A stretch of 52,746 nt of DNA from Methylotenera sp. GTDB taxonomy: Bacteria; Pseudomonadota; Gammaproteobacteria; Burkholderiales; Methylophilaceae. The notes below the pieces were generated by a model. The model made no database searches and was not told the DNA's origin. It saw only the letters and a list, made by a program, of their open reading frames with translations. Where the stretch lies: NCBI RefSeq assembly GCF_013141425.1, contig NZ_JABFRA010000034.1:1-52746 (forward strand), read 5' to 3'. Below are positions 1-8,527 of the stretch, one piece after another. Every line of letters begins with the position of its first letter. Positions within the stretch are counted from its first letter, which is position 1. The translations under genes and the position numbers were made by a program.

Positions 1-483
1 GCTGGCGGCGCGATGGCTGCAGACAGACGCACTTCAGGCATTTATGTAGAAGATCAAAATATCGAGCTAAAAGCCTTTAAGAAAATGGAAACCAATTTAG
101 GTGAAGACGCTCATGTAAGCGTTACCAGCTATAACCGCAATGTGTTGCTAACTGGCGAAGTCCCAGTGCCAGAATCTAAAACAAAGGCAGAATCCCTGGT
201 TAAGGAAATCATCAATACACGCTCGATTACGAATGAAATTAGCGTTGGGCCTAAGTCATCCCTTAGCTCTCGCAGCAATGACAGCTACATCACTTCTAAA
301 ATTAAGACCAAGTTTGTTACTGAGAATAAATTCCCTGCCAACTATGTAAAAGTTGTAACTGAAAATGGCGTAGTGTATTTATTGGGCATCGTTACCAGTG
401 CCGAAGCAGAAGCTGCGGTGGAAATCGCACGCAATACGGAAGGCGTAAGCAAAGTCGTTAAAGTCTTTGAATACTTACCATAA
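1..483 (+). CDS. BON-domain lipoprotein (DolP/YraP-like), 5' end cut off by the window
   Basis: The reading frame is open from base 1, before the first ATG at 13, so the true start and the expected lipoprotein signal peptide lie outside the window. Two BON domains are visible. The first follows the DRRTSG..VEDQ..ELKA segment typical of YraP/OsmY relatives (about residues 20-85 of the visible part) and the second runs from SYITSKIKTKF to the end, with the VKVVTENGVVYLLG core. In the family, DolP is an outer-membrane lipoprotein that binds anionic phospholipid and supports envelope integrity; this role is inferred by homology. A strong hairpin terminator follows the stop. Confidence 0.85.
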   Translation, partial: AGGAMAADRRTSGIYVEDQNIELKAFKKMETNLGEDAHVSVTSYNRNVLLTGEVPVPESKTKAESLVKEIINTRSITNEISVGPKSSLSSRSNDSYITSKIKTKFVTENKFPANYVKVVTENGVVYLLGIVTSAEAEAAVEIARNTEGVSKVVKVFEYLP

Positions 484-530
484 GTTACTTGGGCATACCC
501 TACTGAGCTAAAGTGCTTAACGCTATAATT

Positions 531-555
531 AAAAGCGCGCTTCAGGCGCGCTTTT
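531..555 (+). terminator. Rho-independent terminator after the BON-domain gene
   Basis: A perfect 10-bp stem, AAAAGCGCGC with GCGCGCTTTT, closes a TTCAG loop and is followed by AATTTTG. It separates the BON-domain gene from the DUF3579 gene. Confidence 0.85.
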
Positions 556-574
556 AATTTTGACATGACATCTT

Positions 575-604
575 TTGAAAATTCAAGCTTTGAAATGTTA
601 TAAT
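575..604 (+). promoter_or_regulatory. Sigma-70 promoter for the DUF3579 gene
   Basis: TTGAAA (575-580), an 18-bp spacer and a perfect TATAAT (599-604). The transcript would begin near 611, downstream of the ATG at 607. This argues that translation starts at a later ATG (640 or 655). Confidence 0.65.
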
Positions 605-639
605 TCATGCAAATAAAATTGCTGCGTGCAGCGCAATAC

Positions 640-972
640 ATGGTAAACACTGAAATGACTATTGAACAAACTACAACACAAACCCAAAACGAAATCATCA
701 TTGAAGGCAACACGCGTGCTGGCAAGCCATTTAGACCGAGCGACTGGGTCGATCGCATGTGCAGTACCTATGCCACCTTTGGCGAAGATCGCAAACTGAA
801 GTATTCGCCTTACTTAAAACCTAGGGTGGTCAATGGTGTGCGTTGCTTAGCGGTAGACTTAAAATTAAAAGTAGTAAATCCAGAAGGTTATGCGCAATTG
901 ATGCATTTTGCCGATGAAAACCAACTTAATGTGCTTGATGCTTCGGGCAATAGCATTGCAGTACCTCACTAA
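640..972 (+). CDS. DUF3579-family small protein
   Basis: Small acidic soluble protein of about 110 residues. The GKPFRPSDWVDRMCSTYATFG segment and the VNGVRCLAVD..L core resemble the DUF3579 family, which is common in betaproteobacteria and has no assigned function. I recognised it from memory and have not searched. The frame is open from an ATG at 607, but the promoter just upstream would place the RNA start after that codon. ATG 640 or ATG 655 (MTIEQTT) is therefore more likely, and neither has a clear Shine-Dalgarno sequence. No signal peptide or membrane segment is visible. Confidence 0.7.
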   Translation: MVNTEMTIEQTTTQTQNEIIIEGNTRAGKPFRPSDWVDRMCSTYATFGEDRKLKYSPYLKPRVVNGVRCLAVDLKLKVVNPEGYAQLMHFADENQLNVLDASGNSIAVPH

Positions 973-992
973 GCACAAATCAATATCTGACA

Positions 993-1478
993 TTAATTGT
1001 TGCTGACACCAATAATTTTTTCTATATATTGTTTTGAAATTAACCCACGTTTAATTTTTACCAACTCACCTTTAGGATTGTAAATAAAGGTGGTTGGCAT
1101 AACTTCCGCAGTGCCTATTTGAGCAGTAACCGCATCATCACCCAATACAATCGGGTATGACATCAGCATATCATCGACGTAATCGCTTACTTCCTTTTGA
1201 TTTTTAAAATCAAAAATAACACCAATCACCATCAAATCTTTTTTTCTGCGTCTATCATACAAATTCACCAAATCAGGCACTTCTTCTAGACAGGGCGGGC
1301 ACCAAGTTGCCCAGTAATTCACCAACACCCATTTCCCCTTGTAGTCAGATAATTGATGCTGAATACCGGCCGTATCCTTTAGCGTAAAACTTGCTGCAAC
1401 ATTAGCTTCTGCAGGCACTTTCAAGCTGTAGAAGGTGAGTGAGAGAGCGAATAGGAGATTAAATACAAATTTAGGCAT
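993..1478 (-). CDS. TlpA/ResA-like periplasmic thioredoxin
   Basis: 161 residues with an N-terminal signal peptide or anchor (hydrophobic residues about 4-18) followed by a thioredoxin fold of the AhpC/TSA-TlpA type. The redox motif is WCPPC (Cys60 and Cys63) in the context NYWATWCPPCLEEVPDL, and the cis-proline loop reads VMPTTFIYN. Family members reduce disulfides outside the cytoplasmic membrane, often for cytochrome c maturation or cuproprotein assembly. The specific client cannot be told here. It is transcribed convergently with the DUF3579 gene and divergently from the gene at 1616. Confidence 0.85.
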   Translation of the reverse strand: MPKFVFNLLFALSLTFYSLKVPAEANVAASFTLKDTAGIQHQLSDYKGKWVLVNYWATWCPPCLEEVPDLVNLYDRRRKKDLMVIGVIFDFKNQKEVSDYVDDMLMSYPIVLGDDAVTAQIGTAEVMPTTFIYNPKGELVKIKRGLISKQYIEKIIGVSNN

Positions 1479-1615
1479 GGTTGATTTTCAAAACAGTTTG
1501 ATGCAAGTCTAAATGAAATTAAGCTTTATCAAAATGATGCAAAATATAAACTAGTGTAAATATAAACATTATCATACAATCATAAAACTACTTTAACAGC
1601 TGATAAAAATTAAAC

Positions 1616-3199
1616 ATGGCGTTAAACCTTTACATTCCGACTCTAAAAGATAATCCCATTATCATTGCGGAAACACGCCCACAGAAAATCAGCCAGTCGC
1701 TGATTGCACAGCACGGCAAAAACCTCTTAGATATTGCTTCTTTCTTGAACAGCGAACTCGAAATCCTGAATCGTCAGAAAATCTCTCCAAGTACACGCGT
1801 GCAGGCCTTAGATGCTTATCGCCCTATATTAATTAGCACGGCACAAGCACTTTCTGAAGACTACAGCATTGCGGCTCTGCCTCTGCATGATAAGGCTAAA
1901 CTTGCCGCCGCGGCAGTTGAATCTTTATGGCTAGAACTGGGTTATGGTTACAAGCTAGTATTGGTTGATCTGCAAAACCAATTAATTAAACTAGGCACCG
2001 ATAAAAGCTCTGCGAATGCGATTCAGCGGGCTATGCATGCAGTTGCTGAACATGCACTGGTGTATTACCAAACCTATTTCACCCCACCAGAACACATTTG
2101 GAGCGACTTACATCAACTCTATTTCTGTGCGATAAAGCTTGGCATTCAAAACGTAAAAGTCGATGAGGACAAGTCGGTAGTAGGCTCAACTTCAACACAT
2201 GCAAATACGATAGAGAATACTTACAAGCATGCGCTGCTAATGTCACTTGCCGACCCGCAGCATCTCACACAAAAAAACATGCGCCTGGCGGCCGAATATT
2301 TAGCTTTCCACGTAGAAAACGCCAAGATCTCTGTGGTCGCCCCCCTTGAAATTACCACCAGTTGTTTTGTTGTCGATTTATCTTCGAACAAACCACCTGT
2401 GCCCTATAGCAAACAAAAAACTGCACCAAACCCAGATAGTGACATCTTGTTGCAAACCCTAGATTTAGTCATTGCCATTCATCAGGATTTAAGTTCATTA
2501 CAAAATGAACAATTGCCGAAAGATGGCGGCATTCCTGTCAATGCTAACCGCGATGAATATATTGATTTACTGACCTATCTAATTAAACATTGGGGCGTCA
2601 CTCAAAAACGAATCTTTAATCGCACCAAATCGCAAGGCGAGGTAGACATCGTCACAGGCATTCCAGCCATTCATTATTTTTCCAGCAGCTTAAATGAAGC
2701 CGCGAGGGCAAATAAAAGCCCGATTGGCAAAGCGCAAACCAATGATTTAGACACACCACATGCTTCAAGATGGCACATCATTAACATTAGTGCTATTGGC
2801 ATGTCTGTTAGACGCCACCCAACTGCCGAGAAAAATATTCGCATTGGCAGCCTACTGGGCTTTAAAACAAAAGATGAGCAAAACTGGTCGGTTGGCTTAG
2901 TGCGCTGGGCAAGTTGCGGCAATCGAGATAGGCTGGACATTGGAGTGCAACTGATTGCGCCACGCGCACAAAGTGCGATAGCGCGCATCAATAAAACTGG
3001 CCGCGAGGAACTGGTCTTATTGTTACCTGAAATCATTGCGGTTAAACAACTAGCCACTATTGTGGCACGTGTTGGCACTTACGAACCCGCACGCCAGTTG
3101 TCCATTACCTACAATAACAATACCCATGTCATCATGCTAACCAAAGTAATCGAGCGCTCACATCATTTTGAGCGCATACAATATAGCGTTATCAGTTAA
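1616..3199 (+). CDS. Hypothetical protein with PilZ-like C-terminus
   Basis: 527-residue soluble protein without signal peptide or membrane helices. The first 250 or so residues look helical and match nothing I can name. The C-terminal part (about 385-475) contains SRWHIINISAIGMSVRR..(N)IRIGSLLGF..W.VGLVRWAS....R.DIGVQLI, a beta-rich layout reminiscent of PilZ-type domains (N.S..G and the G-[VL]-V-[RK]-W strand). The canonical c-di-GMP motif RxxxR is not clean, so ligand binding is uncertain. The gene stands alone between the TlpA-like gene and trxA. Confidence 0.6.
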   Translation: MALNLYIPTLKDNPIIIAETRPQKISQSLIAQHGKNLLDIASFLNSELEILNRQKISPSTRVQALDAYRPILISTAQALSEDYSIAALPLHDKAKLAAAAVESLWLELGYGYKLVLVDLQNQLIKLGTDKSSANAIQRAMHAVAEHALVYYQTYFTPPEHIWSDLHQLYFCAIKLGIQNVKVDEDKSVVGSTSTHANTIENTYKHALLMSLADPQHLTQKNMRLAAEYLAFHVENAKISVVAPLEITTSCFVVDLSSNKPPVPYSKQKTAPNPDSDILLQTLDLVIAIHQDLSSLQNEQLPKDGGIPVNANRDEYIDLLTYLIKHWGVTQKRIFNRTKSQGEVDIVTGIPAIHYFSSSLNEAARANKSPIGKAQTNDLDTPHASRWHIINISAIGMSVRRHPTAEKNIRIGSLLGFKTKDEQNWSVGLVRWASCGNRDRLDIGVQLIAPRAQSAIARINKTGREELVLLLPEIIAVKQLATIVARVGTYEPARQLSITYNNNTHVIMLTKVIERSHHFERIQYSVIS

Positions 3200-3343
3200 A
3201 ATAATTGGCAAGATTATATTTAGTTAAGTATTTACAGTCATAAAAATAAAGTTTATCTTGCAGAGTTGCCACTTCACTAAAACAGTTTTTTTCGTTACGA
3301 TACAAGTTATTTCTTAAAGCATTAATCAATTAGAGGTTTTACC

Positions 3344-3670
3344 ATGAGCGAACACATTACACATCTTAACGACGCAAGTTTTGAACAGGATGTTTTACAA
3401 TCACAACTCCCTGTTTTAGTTGACTATTGGGCCGAATGGTGTGGACCATGTAAAATGATTGCACCCATTCTAGATGAAATCTCTAAAGAATATGCAGGCC
3501 GCCTAAAAGTTGGCAAACTGAACATTGACGATAACCAACAAACACCACCTAAATATGGTATTCGTGGCATTCCAACGCTCATGCTGTTTAAAAATGGCAA
3601 TGTAGAAGCCACCAAGGTGGGTGCATTATCTAAGTCCCAATTAACAGCTTTTATTGACAGCAACATCTAA
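3344..3670 (+). CDS. trxA: Thioredoxin
   Basis: Cytoplasmic dithiol reductant of 108 residues, the usual length for thioredoxin 1. The active site is WCGPC (Cys33 and Cys36) in [13 protein letters not shown], and the cis-proline loop is [15 protein letters not shown] good ribosome site (AGAGG) lies 7 bases before the ATG. It sits directly upstream of rho, an arrangement conserved in many proteobacteria. Confidence 0.97.
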   Translation: MSEHITHLNDASFEQDVLQSQLPVLVDYWAEWCGPCKMIAPILDEISKEYAGRLKVGKLNIDDNQQTPPKYGIRGIPTLMLFKNGNVEATKVGALSKSQLTAFIDSNI

Positions 3671-3813
3671 ACCCATTACGCTGTGCAAATAGTCATAAAT
3701 GCTTGGTTTTATACAATAAAAAATTAAGCATTTATTCTAATCAATTAATAAATTTATCCTGTAGCATTCTGCCCTTATCCTTCCCCAAACGATTCTTGTT
3801 CTAGTGAGCCTCC

Positions 3814-5073
3814 ATGCACTTATCCGACCTTAAACACCTGCCCGTTACTGAATTAGTTGAAATGGCAATTACCGATGAAATCGACAATGCTAGCCGCATG
3901 CGCAAGCAGGATCTGATTTTTGCCATCTTAAAAAACAAAGCTAAAAAAGGTGAAAGTATTTTTGGTGACGGTACGCTGGAAGTATTACAAGATGGTTTTG
4001 GCTTTCTGCGCTCGCCTGACACTTCATATTTGGCCGGGCCTGATGATATTTACGTTTCGCCCTCTCAGATTCGCCGTTTTAACCTGCACACTGGGGACAG
4101 CATTCAGGGTGAGATTCGTATTCCTAAAGACGGCGAACGTTATTTTGCTTTAGTTAAAGTTGACTCTGTGAATGGTGAAGCACCCGAAAATACCAAACAC
4201 AAAATCTTATTCGAAAACTTAACACCACTTTTTCCTACAATTCCGCTCACGTTAGAGCGAGATATTAAAGGGGTAGAAAACATTACCAGCCGCGTAATCG
4301 ATATGATTGCACCGATTGGCCGTGGTCAGCGAGGCTTGTTAGTCGCCAGCCCAAAAAGCGGTAAAACCGTGATGATGCAAAACATTGCACATGCGATTAC
4401 TGCCAACCACCCTGACGTCATTTTAATTGTACTTCTCATTGATGAACGTCCTGAAGAAGTAACAGAAATGACCCGTTCAGTTAAAGGTGAAGTAGTTGCT
4501 TCAACTTTTGATGAACCTGCAACACGCCACGTACAAGTCGCAGAAATGGTGCTCGAAAAAGCGAAGCGCTTAGTTGAACATAAAAAAGACGTCGTAATTC
4601 TACTTGACTCAATCACACGTTTAGCGCGTGCATACAATACCGTTATACCGTCCTCGGGCAAAGTATTAACTGGTGGTGTGGATGCAAATGCACTGCAACG
4701 TCCAAAACGCTTCTTTGGTGCGGCACGGAATGTGGAAGAAGGCGGTTCACTCACCATCATTGCCACCGCTCTTGTTGACACTGGTTCGCGCATGGATGAT
4801 GTCATCTACGAAGAGTTTAAAGGTACAGGTAATATGGAAATCCATCTTGATCGCAAGATGGCTGAAAAACGTCAGTACCCTGCAATCAATGTTAATAAAT
4901 CTGGTACGCGACGCGAAGAACTACTTATTGAAAAAGATGTTCTACAAAAAATCTGGGTACTTCGTAAACTACTTTACCCCATGGACGACCTCGAGGCGAT
5001 GGAGTTCTTGCTAGACAAGATTAAAGCCACTAAGAACAATGCAGACTTTTTTGACAGCATGCGTAGAGGTTAA
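3814..5073 (+). CDS. rho: Transcription termination factor Rho
   Basis: Hexameric RNA-dependent ATPase/helicase that ends transcription at Rho-dependent sites. At 419 residues it is full length. The N-terminal helical domain ([18 protein letters not shown]) is followed by the cold-shock-like RNA-binding domain ([19 protein letters not shown], about 61-82), Walker A SPKSGKT (about 179-185), Walker [17 protein letters not shown], and the Q-loop and R-loop region in [22 protein letters not shown]. No insertions are seen. The trxA-rho-rpmE order is kept. Confidence 0.98.
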   Translation: MHLSDLKHLPVTELVEMAITDEIDNASRMRKQDLIFAILKNKAKKGESIFGDGTLEVLQDGFGFLRSPDTSYLAGPDDIYVSPSQIRRFNLHTGDSIQGEIRIPKDGERYFALVKVDSVNGEAPENTKHKILFENLTPLFPTIPLTLERDIKGVENITSRVIDMIAPIGRGQRGLLVASPKSGKTVMMQNIAHAITANHPDVILIVLLIDERPEEVTEMTRSVKGEVVASTFDEPATRHVQVAEMVLEKAKRLVEHKKDVVILLDSITRLARAYNTVIPSSGKVLTGGVDANALQRPKRFFGAARNVEEGGSLTIIATALVDTGSRMDDVIYEEFKGTGNMEIHLDRKMAEKRQYPAINVNKSGTRREELLIEKDVLQKIWVLRKLLYPMDDLEAMEFLLDKIKATKNNADFFDSMRRG

Positions 5074-5097
5074 TGCCACATATTATTTTAGTTAACC

Positions 5098-5126
5098 TTG
5101 CTTGATTTCTTAAAAATCAATATAAT
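5098..5126 (+). promoter_or_regulatory. Sigma-70 promoter for rpmE2
   Basis: TTGCTT (5098-5103), a 17-bp spacer and a perfect TATAAT (5121-5126). The start site would be near 5133, giving a leader of about 50 bases before the rpmE2 ATG. Confidence 0.7.
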
Positions 5127-5183
5127 ACGCGGCTAATTTTATTAAACGTGCCGTATCGTTCGGCAAACATAGAGGCTCAAATT

Positions 5184-5426
5184 ATGAAAGATGGAATTCA
5201 CCCAGAATACCGCGATGTTGTATTTCAAGACATCGGCGCAGATTTTAGTTTTATCACACGCTCTACCATTAATGCTAGAGACACCATTAAATGGACAGAT
5301 GGTAAAGAATATCCATTAGTAAAAATTGAAGTATCTTCAAAATCGCACCCGTTTTACACAGGCAAACAAATGATTTTAGATACCGCTGGCCGTGTAGATA
5401 AATTCCGTAAAAAATACGGTATGTAA
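5184..5426 (+). CDS. rpmE2: 50S ribosomal protein L31 type B
   Basis: 80-residue ribosomal large-subunit protein ([16 protein letters not shown]..., [26 protein letters not shown]). The CxxC zinc ligands of type A L31 are absent, so this is the zinc-independent (C-minus) paralogue. The frame is open from GTG 5148, but an AGAGG ribosome site at 5171-5175 and the family N-terminus fix the start at ATG 5184. A canonical terminator follows. Confidence 0.95.
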   Translation: MKDGIHPEYRDVVFQDIGADFSFITRSTINARDTIKWTDGKEYPLVKIEVSSKSHPFYTGKQMILDTAGRVDKFRKKYGM

Positions 5427-5515
5427 GTTTTTTGTAAATTTAATTGCACTTGATTTAATTGCTCTAGGTTAATGGTACTTGAATTTACTTAACATACAGT
5501 CTTTTTAGTCAGACG

Positions 5516-5540
5516 AAGGCAGCTTAGGCTGCCTTTTTTT
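5516..5540 (+). terminator. Rho-independent terminator after rpmE2
   Basis: AAGGCAGC (5516-5523), loop TTAG, GCTGCCTT (5528-5535), then a run of T. Confidence 0.93.
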
Positions 5541-5630
5541 ATTTTGCCATTACCTAAATTAAGGTTGGCTCAAATGCTTGTAAACGCCAGCAATCGGTTA
5601 AAATATAGCTAACAAACAACAGCGAACAAT

Positions 5631-7289
5631 ATGCGCTTTCAACTTGATCACGATTGGCAAGGCAATATGTCAACCCCACGCGCACGCGTCGGTGATGGCG
5701 TTAAAACGCAGTTATTACTTGTGCTGTGCGCTATATGGATTATTCTTGGTTTGGTTGGTCATGCTCCTTGGAAACCACTCGAATCAACCAGTATTAGCAT
5801 CGTCAAAAATATCCTAGACGGTGGTAGCCTAATTGCGCCAAATGTTATTGGCACGTCATCCATTGAAACGCCACCATTATATTATCTAACTGCGGCCGCC
5901 AGCGCAAAATTACTCTCCCCAAATCTTGCCATGCATGATGGTGCAAGATTATTTAATGCAATATGGTTATCCATTCTGTTACTGATGGTCGGAATGTCGG
6001 GTCGTGAATTATGGTCACGTGGCATCGGTCGTCACGCGACATTTATCATGATAGGCACCATTGGATTAGTCTTTAGCGCCCATAGTTTAAGTGCAGAAAT
6101 CGCCAACTTAGCATGCTTAGCGATGGGGTTCTATGCTTTAGCACTTTCTAAACGGCGCCCATGGCGCGCAAGCGGACTGTTAGGTATTGCTCTTGGAATT
6201 GGTTTTTTGAGTTATGGAATACTGCCGGTTTTAATATTGCTTAGTGTAGCGCTTAGTTTGCCAGTTCTTTTCAAAGTATGGAGAACTACAAGTTTTGCAA
6301 AGTTTTTGCTGAGTGCCTTTTTAATCGCCAGCCCAATTATTGGTGCATGGTTGCTTTTGTTGCATCAATACTACCCAACTGTTTTTTTAAGTTGGTGGCA
6401 ATACAATCTCAGTATCTTTAATGAGCTTAACCACCTCTATTTTCTGCGCATTCTTGCTTGGTATGCGTGGCCGGCATTACCATTTGCCCTGCTTGGCTTA
6501 TGGCGCTTTCGATTACAATTACTTAATAAACCTAAATTTCAGTTAATAATTGTCTTTTTCGTTTGCTCATTAATCATTTTAGGCTTCACTGAAACCACAA
6601 AAGATATAAACGCACTTCCACTATTATTACCGCTAGTAGCGCTTGGCGCAGGCAGTGTAGATCACCTCAAGCGTGGCTCTGCTGCTGCACTTAACTGGTT
6701 TGGCATTACATTATTTGGCTTAATTGGTGCTTTAATTTGGTTAGGGTGGCTCGCCATGCTAACTGGCTACCCAGTCAAAATAAAGCAGCGCATGCAGTTT
6801 TTATCTGGCAGTAACGATATTCATTTTAGTTGGATCACATTAGCCATTGCACTTGCAATTACGGTAATTTGGATAATCGTCTGCATTCGCGCCAAACAAA
6901 CCAATAAATCCACCATCACAAACTGGGCGGTTGGCATGACCTTTGGTTGGACATTATTAATGTCACTGTGGCTTCCTTTACTAGACTCAGCTAAAAGCTA
7001 TCAGTCAGTATTCACCTCATTGAATAACGCATTGCCTAATGAATATAATTGTGTAAATAGCCTTGGAGTAGGTCAACAGCAGCAATTATTACTCCATTAT
7101 TACACTGACATTAAATTACAACCTTTCGAAAGCACGCAGAAACTGGACTGCAATTTCTATTTGCTTCAAGATGTACGTGGAGTCGGGAAAATGCAACCTG
7201 GCCAGGAATGGAGTTTAATCTGGAGTGGTAAACGAACTGCAGACAGAAAAGAATCGTTTAGATTATTTAAGCGCATCAATGGTGTTTAA
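5631..7289 (+). CDS. ArnT/PMT-like integral membrane glycosyltransferase (GT-C fold)
   Basis: 552 residues with about 11-12 hydrophobic segments. The first periplasmic loop (GHAPWKPLESTSISIVKNILDGGSLIAP....ETPPLYY) has the acidic and aromatic pattern of the dolichyl/undecaprenyl-phosphate-sugar transferases (GT39/GT83, ArnT-like), including the PPLYY motif. Members move a sugar from a polyprenyl phosphate to lipid A or a glycoprotein at the periplasmic face; the acceptor is unknown here. ATG 5667 (MSTPRARVGD), with AAGG four bases upstream, is an alternative start. No partner genes are adjacent. Confidence 0.75.
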   Translation: MRFQLDHDWQGNMSTPRARVGDGVKTQLLLVLCAIWIILGLVGHAPWKPLESTSISIVKNILDGGSLIAPNVIGTSSIETPPLYYLTAAASAKLLSPNLAMHDGARLFNAIWLSILLLMVGMSGRELWSRGIGRHATFIMIGTIGLVFSAHSLSAEIANLACLAMGFYALALSKRRPWRASGLLGIALGIGFLSYGILPVLILLSVALSLPVLFKVWRTTSFAKFLLSAFLIASPIIGAWLLLLHQYYPTVFLSWWQYNLSIFNELNHLYFLRILAWYAWPALPFALLGLWRFRLQLLNKPKFQLIIVFFVCSLIILGFTETTKDINALPLLLPLVALGAGSVDHLKRGSAAALNWFGITLFGLIGALIWLGWLAMLTGYPVKIKQRMQFLSGSNDIHFSWITLAIALAITVIWIIVCIRAKQTNKSTITNWAVGMTFGWTLLMSLWLPLLDSAKSYQSVFTSLNNALPNEYNCVNSLGVGQQQQLLLHYYTDIKLQPFESTQKLDCNFYLLQDVRGVGKMQPGQEWSLIWSGKRTADRKESFRLFKRINGV

Positions 7290-7462
7290 AAATGGTGATT
7301 AAAAGAAAGCCTTAAAAAACCTCAAGTTTAAACGACCCCAAATAAAACTAGGCCATTTAGTTTCACCTAAGAATTAAGAGCTTTATTTCAATTAACAAAC
7401 AGTACTCATTGCTGTGCAGATATACACCAAGTAATTTAGATGCTTTGTAAACCGCATCTGTT

Positions 7463-7678
7463 CTAAAGATGCAAATGTGCCTTTACTGCACTTGCTACTT
7501 GCGCATGCAGGCCTGCACCGCCTTGTTGCACATATTCCGCAATTTGCTTACGCATCGGCAATGCCCAGAATTTGTTCAAATGGCCTGCGATATCTTGCTG
7601 TGCATGGCTTTGATTTGGATAGGATTCGTAAAAATCTCCTATTTGATTAGCCATTGAAATTAAGCGTTGTATATCCAT
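7463..7678 (-). CDS. fdsD: NAD-dependent formate dehydrogenase delta subunit
   Basis: 71-residue protein, last gene of the fds operon, 12 bases after fdhD. It begins MDIQRLISMANQIGDFYESYP and contains HLNKFWALPMRKQIAEY, characteristic of FdsD. In Cupriavidus-type enzymes this small subunit stabilises the FdsABG complex or helps cofactor insertion. Confidence 0.9.
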   Translation of the reverse strand: MDIQRLISMANQIGDFYESYPNQSHAQQDIAGHLNKFWALPMRKQIAEYVQQGGAGLHAQVASAVKAHLHL

Positions 7679-7690
7679 AGTATTTTTCTT

Positions 7691-8527
7691 TTACTCATTC
7701 AAAATATGTTCTGCGTGGCTATAGACCACTAATCGGTTTTCTCTTGCAAAGCCAACCAAAACTAACCCACATTGCTCAGCCACACGGACTGCCAAACCTG
7801 TTGGGGCAGAAACTGCCACCAGCATACCCACCCCTGCGCTGGCTGTTTTCTGTACCATTTCAAAGCTAGCGCGACTGGTTGTCACAATAAAGCCTTTTTT
7901 GTCTATGGTGGATTTAGCCAATGCGCCTATCAACTTATCTAACGCATTATGACGGCCAACATCTTCGCGCAGCAATGCAACTTCACCATTTGGACTCACG
8001 TAGGCACTGGCATGGGTTGCGCCAGTCTTTTGCTGTAAGGCCTGATGCATTTGCAGGCCCCGCAAGCTGCGTGTGATGCTACCTAACTCATACTTGCCCT
8101 GCACTTTTAAAATCGGCGGATAACGCATGGCTTGTGTCAAACTCTCTGCACCACACAAGCCACAACCCGTTTTACCTGCCAAGGTACGGCGACGTTCTTT
8201 AAGTTGCGAAAAGCACTTACTAGCAATTTCACAATGCAACTCAATGCCATTGGTTTGCGTTTTCAACTCTACACTATACAACTCACTTACACTGTTTATA
8301 ATACCTTCGGATAACGAAAATCCTAAGGCAAAATCTTCCAAATCTTGTGCTGTTGCAAGCATAACTGCATGTGAAACACCATTGTAAATCAAGGCTACAG
8401 GCGTTTCTTCGGCCAGGCAATCTTGGGCATTTGTTATTTCACCAGTTTGCCATTGCGCTACATTAAAAATACTTAGCGGCACGTCTAGCACCGCAATATG
8501 CGCTGCATTCTCGTTAATTAAGCTCAA
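7691..8527 (-). CDS. fdhD: Formate dehydrogenase sulfurtransferase FdhD (FdsC)
   Basis: 278 residues. The family passes sulfur from a cysteine desulfurase to the Mo-bisMGD cofactor, which is essential for formate dehydrogenase activity. The redox loop is GKTGCGLCGAESL (CxxC), and the C-terminal SRASFEMVQK and VGFARENRL blocks are conserved. The start is a TTG at 8527 inside the end of fdsA (14-bp overlap), so translation is probably coupled. The order fdsG-B-A-C-D is canonical, and 'fdsC' is the local name in that operon. Confidence 0.93.
   Translation of the reverse strand: MSLINENAAHIAVLDVPLSIFNVAQWQTGEITNAQDCLAEETPVALIYNGVSHAVMLATAQDLEDFALGFSLSEGIINSVSELYSVELKTQTNGIELHCEIASKCFSQLKERRRTLAGKTGCGLCGAESLTQAMRYPPILKVQGKYELGSITRSLRGLQMHQALQQKTGATHASAYVSPNGEVALLREDVGRHNALDKLIGALAKSTIDKKGFIVTTSRASFEMVQKTASAGVGMLVAVSAPTGLAVRVAEQCGLVLVGFARENRLVVYSHAEHILNE

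Noticed and set aside
342-758. Minus-strand ORF of 138 residues over the first two genes
   Set aside because: It crosses a terminator and a promoter and overlaps two well-supported plus-strand genes.
7290-7462. Gene or regulatory RNA between the glycosyltransferase and fdsD
   Set aside because: No frame, clear hairpin with T run, or known RNA motif was found in these 173 bases.
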